Below are positions 31,932 through 42,999 of a DNA stretch of 64,000 nucleotides, piece after piece (the first letter of the stretch is position 1; each line of letters starts with the position of its first letter). The translations under genes were made by a program, and so were the position numbers. The DNA is taken from contig CAIIXF020000004.1 in the NCBI GenBank assembly GCA_903813345.2, positions 29,451,985-29,515,984 on the forward strand, read 5' to 3'. This DNA is from Owenia fusiformis. Taxonomy: Eukaryota; Annelida; Polychaeta; Sabellida; Oweniidae. The notes beneath the pieces were generated by a model. It made no database searches. It was given only the letters and a program-made list of their open reading frames with translations, and was not told where the DNA came from.

Positions 31932-32393
31932 ATGGGTTTTTTGATTACCTGTATGGAACATACATTTCATATGCTTATACCAAGGGACAAGGGAGCTCTG
32001 TTTAATAAGAAGTTTTCAAGATGGCCATTATTTATCAAAGCATTTTTTGTTCAGTGGGATTTGCTACTCTTTCTTAACGTTTGCAATGCTGTTTTAAAGG
32101 TGAAAGGAGTAAAACGTCTTTCAAGCATACACTTCCTGAACAATGGAGAAATCTATTGCGATATCTCTTTAGATTGGCTCCATGGAGTATGTTTGGGAAT
32201 CCACAGCAACATGCTACACTATTTCTTCGACAAAAAATATAAAGCAGAGCCTTTTTCACTTGTTAAAGAGACAGGAAAAATTGATGAGAGACTGGAGGAC
32301 ATTCAGCTAACATCAGATTTAAAAATGGATTTTACAAATCTGCACATGGTTTGTGCTCAATCACAAATGGATCAATTTTTGTTAAATATGTAG
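31932..32393 (+). pseudogene. EnSpm/CACTA (Tnp2-like) transposase fragment, part 2
   Basis: The informative part is VKGVKRLSSIHFLNNGEIYC, DISLDWLHGVCLGIHSNML and KIDERLEDIQL. This matches the G-x-KG-x-S-x-L...D-x-MHG-V-x-LGV-x-K-x-L block of Tnp2-type transposases, where the Asp before the MHG-like motif is conserved. An AAAG|GTG acceptor-like site at 32098 may mark the true exon start, so the first 55 codons may be intron. It sits about 330 bases after part 1 in the same orientation. Further conserved regions (PRSL-x-E-x-x-xWKA) are absent. Confidence 0.6.
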
Positions 32394-32663
32394 ACGAGAA
32401 TGGCATTGCAAGTATTTATTCAAATACAGAGGAACTTTATAAAGATTCATTCAAATGGATAAGTTTGTAATATCTGTCTGACTGAAAATGAGACAGACCT
32501 TAGAAATTAAGAGCTTAATTGCAGTATTCAAAGAACAGTTCTATTTTTAAAAAAAGTTGTTTTTATTATGTAGTTTTATATACCTTTAGAAAGAGATATT
32601 TTACATAGGGCCATCATTTTCATCTACTTGTTTTGAGTTGTCAATTATCTTTGTCATCGTTAA

Positions 32664-33167
32664 GATTTTCTCCATCTAAAATGTCACTTGACTTTTTTGT
32701 GATTATGAGTCAAAGAAAGCATTCTTGAGTTTCAAATTGACTTCTGTGGTAACTTGAAACCATCTTCTAATTTATTCCACTTACCTTTAATTGTTACTCC
32801 AAATATATTCTTTCTTTCGGATTTTAAGGTTGTTAATCAGGGTAATTTTATCAAAAATCTTGTTGCTATCTAGAAACGAGCAATTGTGATATTGTTGTTA
32901 CCTAGGAACGAGCAACTGTGATGTCACGTCACACTCATGTTAATTCTGGAATCACACGGCAGCCATTTTGGAAATTTCAAAAAAGTTCCCAATTAAAAAG
33001 GCTAAATGCTGTTTACAAATTGGAAACTATGGCAGAATCAACAAAGGGTTTGTGAAATAATTAGGATATGGTTTCAAAATTATGCACATGACAATATATG
33101 ACTACTAAATGCAGGCAGGGACTTTTAATTGCCAAAAAGTCGAGTGACATTTTAGATGGAGAAAATC
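32664..33167. mobile_element. MITE with TTAA target duplication (504 bp)
   Basis: TTAA at 32660-32663 and 33168-33171 flanks inverted repeats GATTTTCTCCATCTAAAATG... of about 34 bp, with one mismatch in CACTTGAC/CACTCGAC. TTAA targets occur in piggyBac and Kolobok superfamilies. The ends do not start CC, so Kolobok or an unclassified group is as likely. A short duplication of GTT-x-CCTAGGAACGAGCAA lies inside at 32860-32925. Confidence 0.75.
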
Positions 33168-33379
33168 TTAATTATTTTTTTCTTGATTATTAAAAAATAC
33201 CTCCTCAGCATTTTACTTTACCACAAGATTGGCACAGGTTGCCCTTGAGGCATTGTGTTCTATAAGTCAGCAAGTATTGCATGATTATTTCATGTATATT
33301 AGTATTGTATAGTATTGTATAGTTTGCAATAGTTTGGGATTACTAATAAGGATGGTTAACATATTGTCTTCCATTACAG

Positions 33380-33470
33380 GAGTGTACAAGCATAGAATAG
33401 GATATTGGGAGAAGAAAACACTGTTAACAGGATTTGGTCTTGTAGGAAAATGGTATCACATTGGTTTCAG
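33380..33470 (+). CDS. Candidate exon E7
   Basis: TCTTCCATTACAG precedes and TTTCAG|GTAGGTC follows. The frame reads VYKHRIGYWEKKTLLTGFGL and WYHIGFR. It is isolated between a MITE and unit B. No family recognised. Confidence 0.3.
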
Positions 33471-34062
33471 GTAGGTCTACTTTTATATAGTAGACCCACA
33501 TTGTAGTAGTCACTCCAGTTGCTCTACCTAAGCTTCAAGAATGTATGGACTATATGTTCAATGCTGAATCAATCAAACATATGTTCAAAATAACAAGTAC
33601 CAACAAATATTCCATACATATTTTTTTTAAAATACCTTTTTTGTGACGTATCGCCATTCTGGAAATCTTAAAGACCTACATAAAAGTGCAACAGGTATTT
33701 TTGTACAAGGTGATGCCCAACATTATCTTGCGAAAGGAAGCTGCTTCTGGTCACTACAACAATCAAAGCAGATGAAACTACTATTTTTTTAGGGCCACCA
33801 CTCTCAAAAAGAGAATTAGGTTTACCTTTTGTTTGAGTGTGTGTGATTGTCTGTGTGTATGTTTGTCTGATTGATATAATGTTTGTGGTCATGTATAAAA
33901 AATTAAAATAAATTCAGTCAAAAAGAATCTATCAGTGTAAAATCTGAAAGAAGATCCTTCAAATTCGTAAAAGATTTAGAGCACATCAAAGCGATCATAA
34001 AAGTCCGCTGTTATCATGTAAGTATAAGATACCAAAAAGTAGGAAGAGTGATCTGGTTTGTC

Positions 34063-34142
34063 TCAAGTTCAACAAGAACAAGTTACACAAATTCAACATA
34101 TTCCTCAAGTTCAACAAGAACAAGTTACACAAATTCATCATG
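34063..34142 (+). repeat. 42-bp minisatellite, about two units (copy B)
   Basis: The same unit as at 13933-14184 but only two copies. The zinc-finger lead-in and first junction are also shortened (GGTTTGTCTCAAGTTCAAC). Confidence 0.88.
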
Positions 34143-34157
34143 TGCCGGAGGCTTTAA

Positions 34158-34716
34158 AGGGTTCCGATAAGCATCCCATATAAAAACAATATGGCGGCTC
34201 CAGGCGAATCGACTGGATCAGTCCATTTTTAAGAAATAAGGGGAGTTCTGTAAAATCCAGTTTATTGAAATTGTCTTTGAGATAAAGTAATCTGTTTATA
34301 ATGATTTTGAAAACATTATCCATAGAGTGATTGCGTTCAAAGAATATGTACAACAGCCAATATAAATCCTTGTATTAGAACTGCTTTGTTTCATTTGTAG
34401 GATATTTCATATACCAAGCTGTGTGCTATTACGTTATGGGGAAATTTAGATGTCAATTTTTCCTTATTATACACAAATAGAAGATCCTGAAACTTCACCC
34501 ATAAATGTGGAATTGATTTGTCAAAATAAAAATCACCGTTTTATAAATATGTGACGATCTATAATATACTTATGCTATATAACAGTTAGAGGTGTTGACA
34601 CAACGACCTCGAGCCTGTGAACCCTTGAGTATTATTCCGGGATCGGGCCTTTTATACTGAACGGTGAGCAACACCAGAAACGAGTGTTCGATTTGCTAAA
34701 CGATATGCGTCACCCT
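34158..34716. mobile_element. TTAA-flanked insertion specific to copy B (559 bp)
   Basis: It begins AGGGTTCCGATA and ends GCGTCACCCT, with TTAA at 34154-34157 and 34717-34720. Copy A has a single TTAA at 14191-14194 in the same context (GAGGCT|TTAA|CCCTTGG), the empty site. Terminal repeats are very short (AGGGT/ACCCT). TTAA plus AGGG ends would fit Kolobok-like elements; not proven. No ORF. Confidence 0.8.
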
Positions 34717-34975
34717 TTAACCCTTGGACTAAAAGAAAGTGTCAGCAAAAATATACTTAAGTTAAACATGATTTAATTTATTTGTATTGATGGTGGGAGG
34801 GAGTTGCTGTTTATTGATTCATAATTATCAGCAGACATATACTCACACACCTAACATGCCTTACAGCCTTGACAAAAAATTTTTGTTGGAAAAGTGTTAT
34901 TGATAATTGAATAGATCTCTCTGTGGCAGATCAAAATAATGTAAGCATTGAAATTATGTTTGTAATAATTACAGG

Positions 34976-35197
34976 ATGGCGGGAGCTATTAATCTAATTA
35001 ATAGCATTCTGAGCCTGGAGGCAGGATTAGCCCAAGTGAAGAGCTCCTCATTTGTGTGCCATTTATGTTTCCAGGTTTTTACCCGGAAGTTTAACATGCA
35101 TATGCAACAAATTCATGGGATCACTGAAACAAATATAGGAGAAGAGCTTAAGATATTGCTGAATCTATTGATGTTGAGACTTAAAGGGATTACATAG
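34976..35197 (+). pseudogene. C2H2-finger / ORF1-like fragment (copy B)
   Basis: The frame reads MAGAINLINSILSLEAG, then a finger CHLCFQVFTRKFNMHMQQIH (C-x2-C-x12-H-x4-H), then an amphipathic Leu-rich stretch ending at a stop. In another frame just after it, at 35340-35440, lies IDAAHRVGIKRQGCKRAFIV. The equivalent in A is at 14451-14765. The best-preserved copy of the finger is here. Confidence 0.45.
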
Positions 35198-35410
35198 AAA
35201 CAGCACATCGAGTTGGTATCAAAAGACAGGGGTGCAAGAACAAGTTACACAAATTCAACATATTCCTCAAGTTACACAAATTCAACATATTCCTCAAGTT
35301 CAACAAGAACAAGTTAAGAGCTTAAGATATTGCTGAATCTATTGATGTTGAGACTTAAAGGGATTACATAGACGCAGCACATCGAGTTGGTATCAAAAGA
35401 CAGGGGTGCA
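35137..35410 (+). repeat. Local duplication with captured minisatellite units
   Basis: The ~100-bp stretch from AAGAGCTTAAGATATTGCTG to AAAAGACAGGGGTGCAAG occurs twice (about 35137-35236 and 35316-35410). Between the copies sits a fragment of the 42-bp minisatellite (35237-35315), whose normal place is 1.1 kb upstream. Copy A has one copy and no minisatellite here. Confidence 0.8.
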
Positions 35411-35918
35411 AGCGTGCATTTATCGTTAAGTTGAAGACACATGATACTAGACCGAGCCTTATATCAAATAGGAAAAAAAATTAAAAGTAACTATATCCTA
35501 TATCGTCAGATTCTTAAGCGTCACTAGCCATTTTTATCTTCATCCAGCCTATAACCCATGGCCGTTTTCAAGGCCACCATTTTATTACAAAAGAGAAATT
35601 TGTTTCCTTTGTTTATTTAAATGCTTGTGTTTGTATATTGTGTGAGTGCCATTGTTTTCAAACCAAACTCTTGAGCTGACCCAACTACCCCATAATGGAC
35701 ATATGCATCCACCCAATGACCCTTTTCAGTCAGGGCCTTCTGATCATTACAAAAGAAAAGGTTAGTGATGGATATATATTATCTAATAATACATGTGTTT
35801 GTACCTTAGATTTCATTTTGCTTACACTATATCATCTCAAAACAACTGATAGTTTTTCCATCAGAATCCTGGAAATTACTTTTTGTTCGGTGTAACTTAT
35901 ATGTCGTATTTGAATTAA

Positions 35919-36038
35919 CCCTCAATTGAATATGTATCGGCAAAAGAGGAGTACATTTCAGACCCAGCAGCTCTACCTGGCATAGCAATAACTACTGACT
36001 GTTGGTCATCAATGGCACAATGGGCACTACATTACTAA
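35919..36038 (+). pseudogene. hAT transposase fragment
   Basis: The frame reads KEEYISDPAALPGIAITTDC followed by WSSMAQWALHY before a stop. The I-A-x-T-T-D-x-W-(T/S)-S motif carries the first catalytic Asp of hAT transposases and is usually followed by an aromatic-rich HYI segment. It is present only in B; A lacks the surrounding ~690 bases. Confidence 0.6.
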
Positions 36039-36938
36039 TCATTAAGAAATTACCACATTACGAACAAATCTAAATGATGAATCAACCTCAAGTGAGTTCC
36101 CTTTGTTTTAAAAGCTGAAAAGTTTAGAGAAGTTTATACATTATCCATGAAAAAGGCAAGTGATGTAAGGAATCCAGAAAATATCATTAACAATGAAATC
36201 ATAAGACTTTCCTTTTTCAAATGATTTGACAATTCTGATTTCCCAACCAAATTGCGGTAGTACAGAACAGAACGTGGTGTACCTCAGAAAGTGGATTCAG
36301 TTCAACAGTGCCCCACTTTACATGTAGGATTGTATTTTCTTACAAAACTGTTAAGTCCAAATATGAGCTATAGCCTGATAAATAGTCAGATCGGCACACT
36401 ATAACCATGGATCACATTTGATAGGCAATCATGCAATCATAATTGGTTTTATGAAGAAAAAAAACCCAGTGCCTAGATACAATAAAGGTTATCATTGCTA
36501 AAAAATGAAATACCAATTGCAACAGTCATGTATTAGTATGAATCATAAAATCTTGTTCTAGATGCTTTATACATTTCTTCATACAGTTGCCTGAAATGTC
36601 CACTTGACTATATTGTATTAACTTATTAACTCATCTTATTTTTTAAACATATTTGTCTTACTTAAAATGTGTACACTAAACATAAGATGTTTTCTGATCT
36701 TTTATGAGTACTGGTATCCACAACTGTTTTTGATGTCATGGATATAGAATTTTTACAGTAACACTGTTACACCTATGAAGCAAAATTATAAAGATGCCAA
36801 GTTCAGCTTTAAAACTACAACTTTTGAAAGATCAGAATACCATACTACATGTAACGCAGAACCAGCAAGAATACTAAACAGTCTTCCATCACTGTAAGTT
36901 CTAACACCAAAATGTATACAAGAGTAGGTTCTCAAAAA

Positions 36939-37352
36939 GTTCATGATAATAGTGGACATCAGGGTTGTGAGAGAACATTAGAGTTGATGGAAAAAGTAGT
37001 TTTGGCCAAACATGCAAAACGACATTATAGAATGGATAAAATTAAATGATTGCAGTGTTCATGGAATGTCCCATAGAATAATATTTTTCCATCAATGGGT
37101 AGAATTACAGCAAAACAATCTTATGAATTACTGTGAATTGACTAGACTCCATTAGACGAGGCTTCAAATGGTATGAAGAATGTGTTAATTTGTACAAGTA
37201 TGCAAAGGCGCTTGTTCAAAAATTTATGACCAGGGGAGAAATTTTGAGGATAAAATAGTCACTGAGCTTTGCAAGACATACTCCATTGCTAAATCAAGAA
37301 AACACCTTACCACCCTGAAGGCAATGGTCAGGTGCTTGTCACATGATGTTAA
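36939..37352 (+). pseudogene. Gypsy-type integrase relic (copy B)
   Basis: The counterpart of 15519-15985: VHDNSGHQGCERTLELME is kept, but the middle is shortened (the HYGIPSCIH block is lost, leaving FMTRGEIL), and PYHPEGNGQ is present at the end. The LTR element at 37369 is inserted just after it. Both copies share several of the same stops, so the gene was already dead when the unit duplicated. Confidence 0.6.
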
Positions 37353-37649
37353 AGCTACTTGATACTAGTGTAACAGCTCCGGTCTTAATCCCGAAACTGC
37401 CACGTACGGGCTACCCAATCAATCAATTAACCAATACAACAACAAAGCAACCCGTACAAACAAACAAACAAACAGGACCGAACGAGCAAACAAGTGGTAG
37501 CGTGGTAAGCTGAACGGTCAAAGCACGTAGTGTATCGGATTTGAGCTGAATGTTAAGATTGTTATCATGTTAAGCACAAGAAACATGTTTCGTTTTATAA
37601 TCAATATATCTAGACATTCTTATTCCATCAAACTAGTTTTTATTTTTAT

Positions 37650-37935
37650 AAATACTAGAGAAATACTAGAGAAAATACATGGAGGTAGCAAATAGAGAAA
37701 ACTAGAGACTGCTAGAGAAGTCTCTAGTAGTGACTAGAGAACTCACTAGTGAATTCTCTAGTAACATTCTCTAGTGAATCACTAGAGACATCTCTAGTGA
37801 TCCTCTAGTATTTCACTAGTTAATCACTAGATTTCTCTAGACATCTCTACTTCACTAGTGACAGAGCTAGAGACACATATTTCACTAGTGAATGACTAGA
37901 GATTCTCTAGTTTTTAGCTATGATTTCACTAGTGA
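37650..37935. repeat. CTAGAGA-rich degenerate repeat tract
   Basis: ACTAGAGA, TCTCTAGT, TCACTAGTGA and ACTAGAGAT words recur more than twenty times, many self-complementary (TCTCTAGAGA-type and TCACTAGTGA). The tract lies inside the LTR element's internal region and has no counterpart in the solo LTR. Confidence 0.8.
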
Positions 37936-38857
37936 TTCCTGGTAGAGATAGAGACATTTTTGGTGAGGGTAGTATTCAATAATATCAATCCGGTATCACG
38001 ATAATAATGACCACAGTAATTCAATGGAAATGATCCATTTTTCGGAATAAACATGTTGACATCCAATGGAACACAGTCCATTTTATCGGGATAATCAGCA
38101 TAAGATTCATCATTAGCATGATCCATGTAATATTTCGGTAGTAGTATAAGTCTATTCCTCGGTAGTCTCTTCTAATCAGTATTCATAATTCATATAATCG
38201 GTAATAGGACACGATCAGTAAAAGTCACTGGCTGGAATAATATATTGTCACAATCGAGGGAGTCATAAGTCATGTCTACATGCTGTTTTGCGCCATTCCT
38301 GGCAGGCGCACTCAGGTGTGAATCATCGCAGACTCCAAGTAGGCCTAATCTGTTTGCCACCATAATCACAACTGCTGACAGGCGCATCGAGATCACAACC
38401 ATCCTGAGGCCCGGCCAGGACCTGCCAAGTAGATGTCACAACATGATAAGCTGCCGCAGTCTGGCTAACTGCAACGCAGGAACTCGGGGCCTGTGTAGTA
38501 ATACGAGCCGGTTCAACCACTGTAGGACCTTCATGTCAACCTGGAAAACAAAACGCAGTATCAGTTGTCATATCAGTGAGTGAATTCATAATCTGGTGTT
38601 TATGCATAATTTCAGAGAAATATGCCATGTCTTGAAAGGGAGCAAACATCAGATGTGGCGCTCAATGACCAGTCGCCTGCTCCTCTAGCACAATCAGTAA
38701 AGCTCACTATCAGCAGTATCACTCTATCACAGTCGATTACTACCAGGACTTGACTAGAGTAGGTCATCAAATCTCAACCGCGCAAAACTAGAAACTTGCT
38801 GCAGAATTTCACAAATACTCAAACAACAATCAATCAATCAAACAAACAACTCAAAAA

Positions 38858-38875
38858 TCCCGCCGCGACTAACCA
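38858..38875 (-). promoter_or_regulatory. Candidate retroelement primer-binding site
   Basis: Read on the minus strand the LTR ends ...GTTACA, then one base, then TGGTTAGTCGCGGCGGGA. TGG is the complement of the tRNA CCA end and its position fits a primer-binding site. The tRNA species cannot be assigned by eye. Confidence 0.45.
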
Positions 38876-38876
38876 A

Positions 38877-40135
38877 TGTAACAGCTCCGGTCTTAATCCC
38901 GAAACTGCCACGTACGGGCTGCCCAATCAATCAATTAACCAATACTACAACAAAGCAACCCGTACAAGCAAACAAACAAACAGGACCGAACGAGCAAACA
39001 AGTGGTAGCGTGGTAAGCTGAACGGTCAAAGCACGTAGTGTATCGGATTTGAGCTGAATGTTAAGATTGATTACTGGACTATGTGTAAGGTGCTGCCACC
39101 TTTAAATAAAGATAAAAGTTGAGAACACTAATTGGACAAGAATGATTTGGAACAGAATGAAGAAATGAAGTTAGGAAGATATCAGAAAGTTAATTATAGG
39201 GCCATTTTACTGTTATTCCATTTAAACCATCAATCAATGACTACAAACAATCAACACAACAAATCAAGTAAAGTTTTTAAGTTTAATTGTAAATAAATAA
39301 TTAAGATCTAGTTTTACATCACTTTCATGAACTATAAATCAAAGTAAATTACATGAATTACATTGCTCTAAAAGCAAAATCTGACTTTAGTCGAACCTGA
39401 GAAATTACAAAGTACAAAGGTCTTAACTAAGATGGCGACTATATTTCAGCCCTCATGATCAAATCAACATCAAGCTTTGAGTAAAGTGATTGTCAAAAGG
39501 TGGCGCTTTGTAAAATCTCACCTGCGCGCTGAGCATATCAAAACTAGGCCAGATCTTCCAGCCAACAATTACATTATTCTAGCAAAGAAAATCAATCACA
39601 TTAGATCAACTGTTACAAATAACCCAATCAAATCCAATGTCAAACTCAGATGACTCTCAAAAGTCAAAGACAAAATAAACTGAAAATGATTCACAATATT
39701 TCTACAAGTATGCTCAGCACTGCAGTGGAGTTCAAATATAAAAATACAACCTGAATCTTGCGGCCACTCTCTCCATCTCCCTGGCTGCCATGACGATTGA
39801 TCAGGCCCGATCAAGTGTCGAAAAACGAATCTAAAACATCGCAATTTAAATCAAAACTTCCTCGTGGGGAAAAATATGGCGCCAACTCTCTTCTCGCCGT
39901 CTCTCGCGAGAGATCACCCTTACAAAAAGTAGTTACCTCACAAAATGCTTTACATTAAAAAACCCTTGCAAAATAGTTGTCCCGATACAAAAGCTATATA
40001 GCTCAAGCAACTATTACCCTGACCCTGCAGCGGAAGTATTCGCGCTCTGGAGCGGAAGGGAAGTAGCGACACCGGGTGCCAGGTTGGCAATTTATGTAAG
40101 AGTAAAATATGACTAGCCAACCCAGGGTCGCTACA
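38877..40135 (-). repeat. Complete LTR of the Gypsy-like element (1.26 kb)
   Basis: The reverse complement of the solo LTR at 16334-17563 along its whole length, with scattered differences. This pair defines the LTR ends independently of target duplications. Confidence 0.87.
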
Positions 40136-40582
40136 CTAGGACTTGAGATTAGGAATAAAGACTGAACTTTTGATTACAAAACGAGAACAGGTTGTTACAT
40201 GAAGTCTCTCATGATGGAAACAAATTTTATATAAACCAATTTTCATTATTGCAATAACCTAGATGCTGGAATAATACAAACCATGCCTATCTATGTGTGA
40301 ATTTTCAGTGATTTATGGATAAACAGTCAGAAAATAATTAAGTGCAGCATCAGCTTTTTTGACTATAAGAATCCAGAAGTTGGAAACACACCTTATCGGA
40401 GAAAAGGTACATGGCATTGGATCTTTGTTTTTTTAATTATTCAATTATGACCATTGTTCTAACACTACAATAGTAGTGCCCCCCCCCAGTCTAAGATGAC
40501 AACCGCGTAATCATGACTGACTCTCATCTCTGATTGGCTCAAATATATTTTACTTGAACGGTCCTACTGTTTGAGTACTGGA

Positions 40583-40590
40583 TATATAAG
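40583..40590 (+). promoter_or_regulatory. TATA box upstream of the small basic ORF (copy B)
   Basis: TATATAAG in the same context as copy A; the flanking 100 bases are among the best conserved of the A/B pair. Confidence 0.5.
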
Positions 40591-40636
40591 CTTTTCTCTC
40601 AATCAGCCGAATCCTTTACTCAGTCCGTCAGTCGTC

Positions 40637-40756
40637 ATGCCTAAGCACTTTCCTTACAGACAGAGACAATGGTCCCAGGAACGCACTTATGAGCGAGATA
40701 GAATGTCAAAGAGGACCCGTTCCTCCAGGCCAAGAGACTGGTTCGATAGACACTAA
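40637..40756 (+). CDS. Small Arg/Lys-rich ORF (copy B)
   Basis: 39 codons, MPKHFPYRQRQWSQ... to DWFDRH. Compared with A there are amino-acid changes and the net loss of one codon, achieved without frame disruption. Conservation of TATA box, ATG, frame and stop in both copies suggests the segment was once a functional transcription start and leader exon. No family recognised. Confidence 0.4.
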   Translation: MPKHFPYRQRQWSQERTYERDRMSKRTRSSRPRDWFDRH

Positions 40757-41411
40757 TCTCAAAAGTTCTTTCTATATTATAGAGACATTGTAACACAAAT
40801 GGACTTATCATTCAACTACATGCATTACTTAATGCAAACATTGTTGGCTAAAACTCTCCAGTTCTTTTATACCACCTGTACTAGCTATTTAATTTTGTAC
40901 ACTCAATATTGTTATTTCTTCATACATCATACATTTCACTGTATACGCGCATGTTTTTGTTACATTTCTTTACTTTGCTCCATTTTCTTTCAGGATTTCC
41001 GTCCAGGTTACCAGGTTTCCTTGAATCAACTAGACAACAGCTGCCACTAAACAGAAACGGCTGGCATTTTTACAAAAGAAATATTGCAAATATCACAAAA
41101 TAACACATAAGAAAGGCTACCATTTTCAAAATGCTTCCTCACTAGCCAAGTTGTCATTAGAAAAAGTAATATGCTTTCGAGTAGCCACATATAAATTTCT
41201 TTACAAATCGCACACACTAACATGTAAATGGATTGCCATTTTTTAAATTGGCCGCCTACTACCCAAAATGTTAGACAGTGGCAAATGTAAGACAGTGTGC
41301 AATGCTTATGAGTATTCACATATCAAATATGAACAAAATCGCTCTATTACTTTTTGAGTTATAATAAAAAATATAAAATAACACAGGAAAAAATGTTGGT
41401 CATTTTTCAAA

Positions 41412-41756
41412 ATGACCACATACTGTGTTATTAGACAATGTGCCATGCTTAAAGTATTTACATATGAACAAAATTGGTCCACTACTTTTCGAGTTATGGT
41501 AGAAATGTTAAAATTAACACCCATTTCTAAGCAATTCTGCCATTTGCTGCATCTACCAATCGAGAAGGTCAATGATGAAACTCATTCAAGAGAGCAATCT
41601 ATCTACAAAAGGGCATATCCAAAACCAGCTTCCTACAGTGAGGCAGTTTATAAGACAAAGAGCTCAAATGAATCAAGGTCTTATTATTCATACCGGCTGC
41701 AATATGGAAATACAAACTTTATCAATACCTGTAAAGCAGCCCGGGACAAAATCTGA
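41412..41756 (+). CDS. Uncharacterised 114-codon ORF (copy B)
   Basis: The second half (from about codon 50) reads NDETHSREQSIYKRAYPKPA and SYSEAVYKTKSSNESRSYYS, then NTCKAARDKI. The polar, Tyr/Ser-rich composition differs from its AT-rich start, so the true exon may begin near 41560. Copy A lacks about 95 bases of it. Function unknown. Confidence 0.3.
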   Translation: MTTYCVIRQCAMLKVFTYEQNWSTTFRVMVEMLKLTPISKQFCHLLHLPIEKVNDETHSREQSIYKRAYPKPASYSEAVYKTKSSNESRSYYSYRLQYGNTNFINTCKAARDKI

Positions 41757-42999
41757 CAAACAAATTCATTCTGCTATCACTCCATTGTGAAATGAATGAG
41801 TTGATTAATGAAATGCCTAAATTCCCTTTCTCCAACTACACGTTATCAGACTCATTAAGATTTTGCAAAATTGTTATATTTTGCACACAAGGATGCTTGT
41901 CTCAGACTACTTTTGTTGTTGTTTACACGGAGTTGTTTTGGCGCAATTCTTAAACGAATTGGTAAGATTATGCAATCCATCTTAAATCCATGCCATAATC
42001 ACAATATGGAAGTCTTAGAGGACCAACAAGGTGAACTTGAAACTGGTAGAAGTCACGATGATGAATTTGATATGGCAGAGAATGCCCCCTGCCCAAAGTG
42101 AAATATGCCTTTCCTGAAGTTCCTGTAAAGAAATGTTTATGTCAATACCATAATGTTATGATATTTTTCTTGCCTTCTAAAAAGTTGCAAAATGTTTTGG
42201 TATCCACTGTATATGATTTGTTTGCCTACTCTGACCTCTGAGGTAATATATGAGTACTGAAACAATGTTGTTATGAAACCTCACCAGATAAACCTTCTAA
42301 CTGCATTAGCACATTCTCACAATCCCCACTATGTATCAACCATGGATACAACCATTGTTGTTACAACCATGGTTAGATGAATGATATGCATGTAATAAGT
42401 TTTTACACTAATGTATCAGACCCTGACAAGTGACAATGCTGTACTTCCTGTCCAAGCACACGGCAAGCTACTAAGGATTTTATATCTGCAAATGCCTAAA
42501 ATGCTCCAGATGACAGGAGACATGGAACTATTTGTCATGTGTCTGTGAGTATCAATACCCATCCCATTTTCAGAATTTATTAATATAGTGTACAAGAAAC
42601 TTTTGATATATTTAAATTGAGAAAAACAAGATCCTCCTTTTAGAAAATAAGCATGACAAGGTGGGGTCTTAATCTATAGTTTTTCAGAGAGTTAGATTGA
42701 TATTTTACTCTCATGGGGACTTCACTTTAAAGAAAAAATATTGTTTTAATAAAAACCACTGTATTCATATCCAGAAAGTACTCATGGTGAAAGATATGGC
42801 TGTCTAAAATCACTTGCCATACTGCACATGGACCTTTACTCAGTCAGTAAGTAGCTGTGCACTTAAACAATTGGAGATTAGGTAATAATAATTGAGATTT
42901 TATATTTCACACAGTAGCGCCTGTCTAATAAGAATGCCTCAGGGACAGGCCAAATTTCATGTATTGTATACTGTAAAATAATATCGTTTGACCTTGACT

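Larger units (their letters stand above)
37369..40135 (-). mobile_element. Gypsy-like LTR element, internally deleted, CTAG target duplication
   Basis: TGTAACAGCTCCGG at 37369 and GGTCGCTACA at 40135 are flanked by CTAG (37365-37368, 40136-40139); copy A has one CTAG at 15996-15999. It consists of a 193-bp LTR piece (37369-37561), about 1.3 kb of internal DNA and a complete 1.26-kb LTR (38877-40135). I read it on the minus strand because a tRNA-3'-end-like CGCCGCGACTAACCA sits one base outside the LTR at 38875, where a primer-binding site should be. No gag or pol motifs remain, so it is a deletion derivative. Confidence 0.8.
33676..42764. repeat. Duplicated unit, copy B
   Basis: The homologue of 13515-19108, enlarged by insertions absent in A: a TTAA element (34158-34716), a block with a hAT relic (35466-36154), an LTR element (37369-40135) and further segments around 41000-41225 and 41940-42520. 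Where it is alignable it differs from A by scattered substitutions and small indels, so the duplication is not recent. It starts with the same Tc1-like transposase tail (KVMPNII and GAASGHYNNQS words in shifted frames). Confidence 0.9.
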
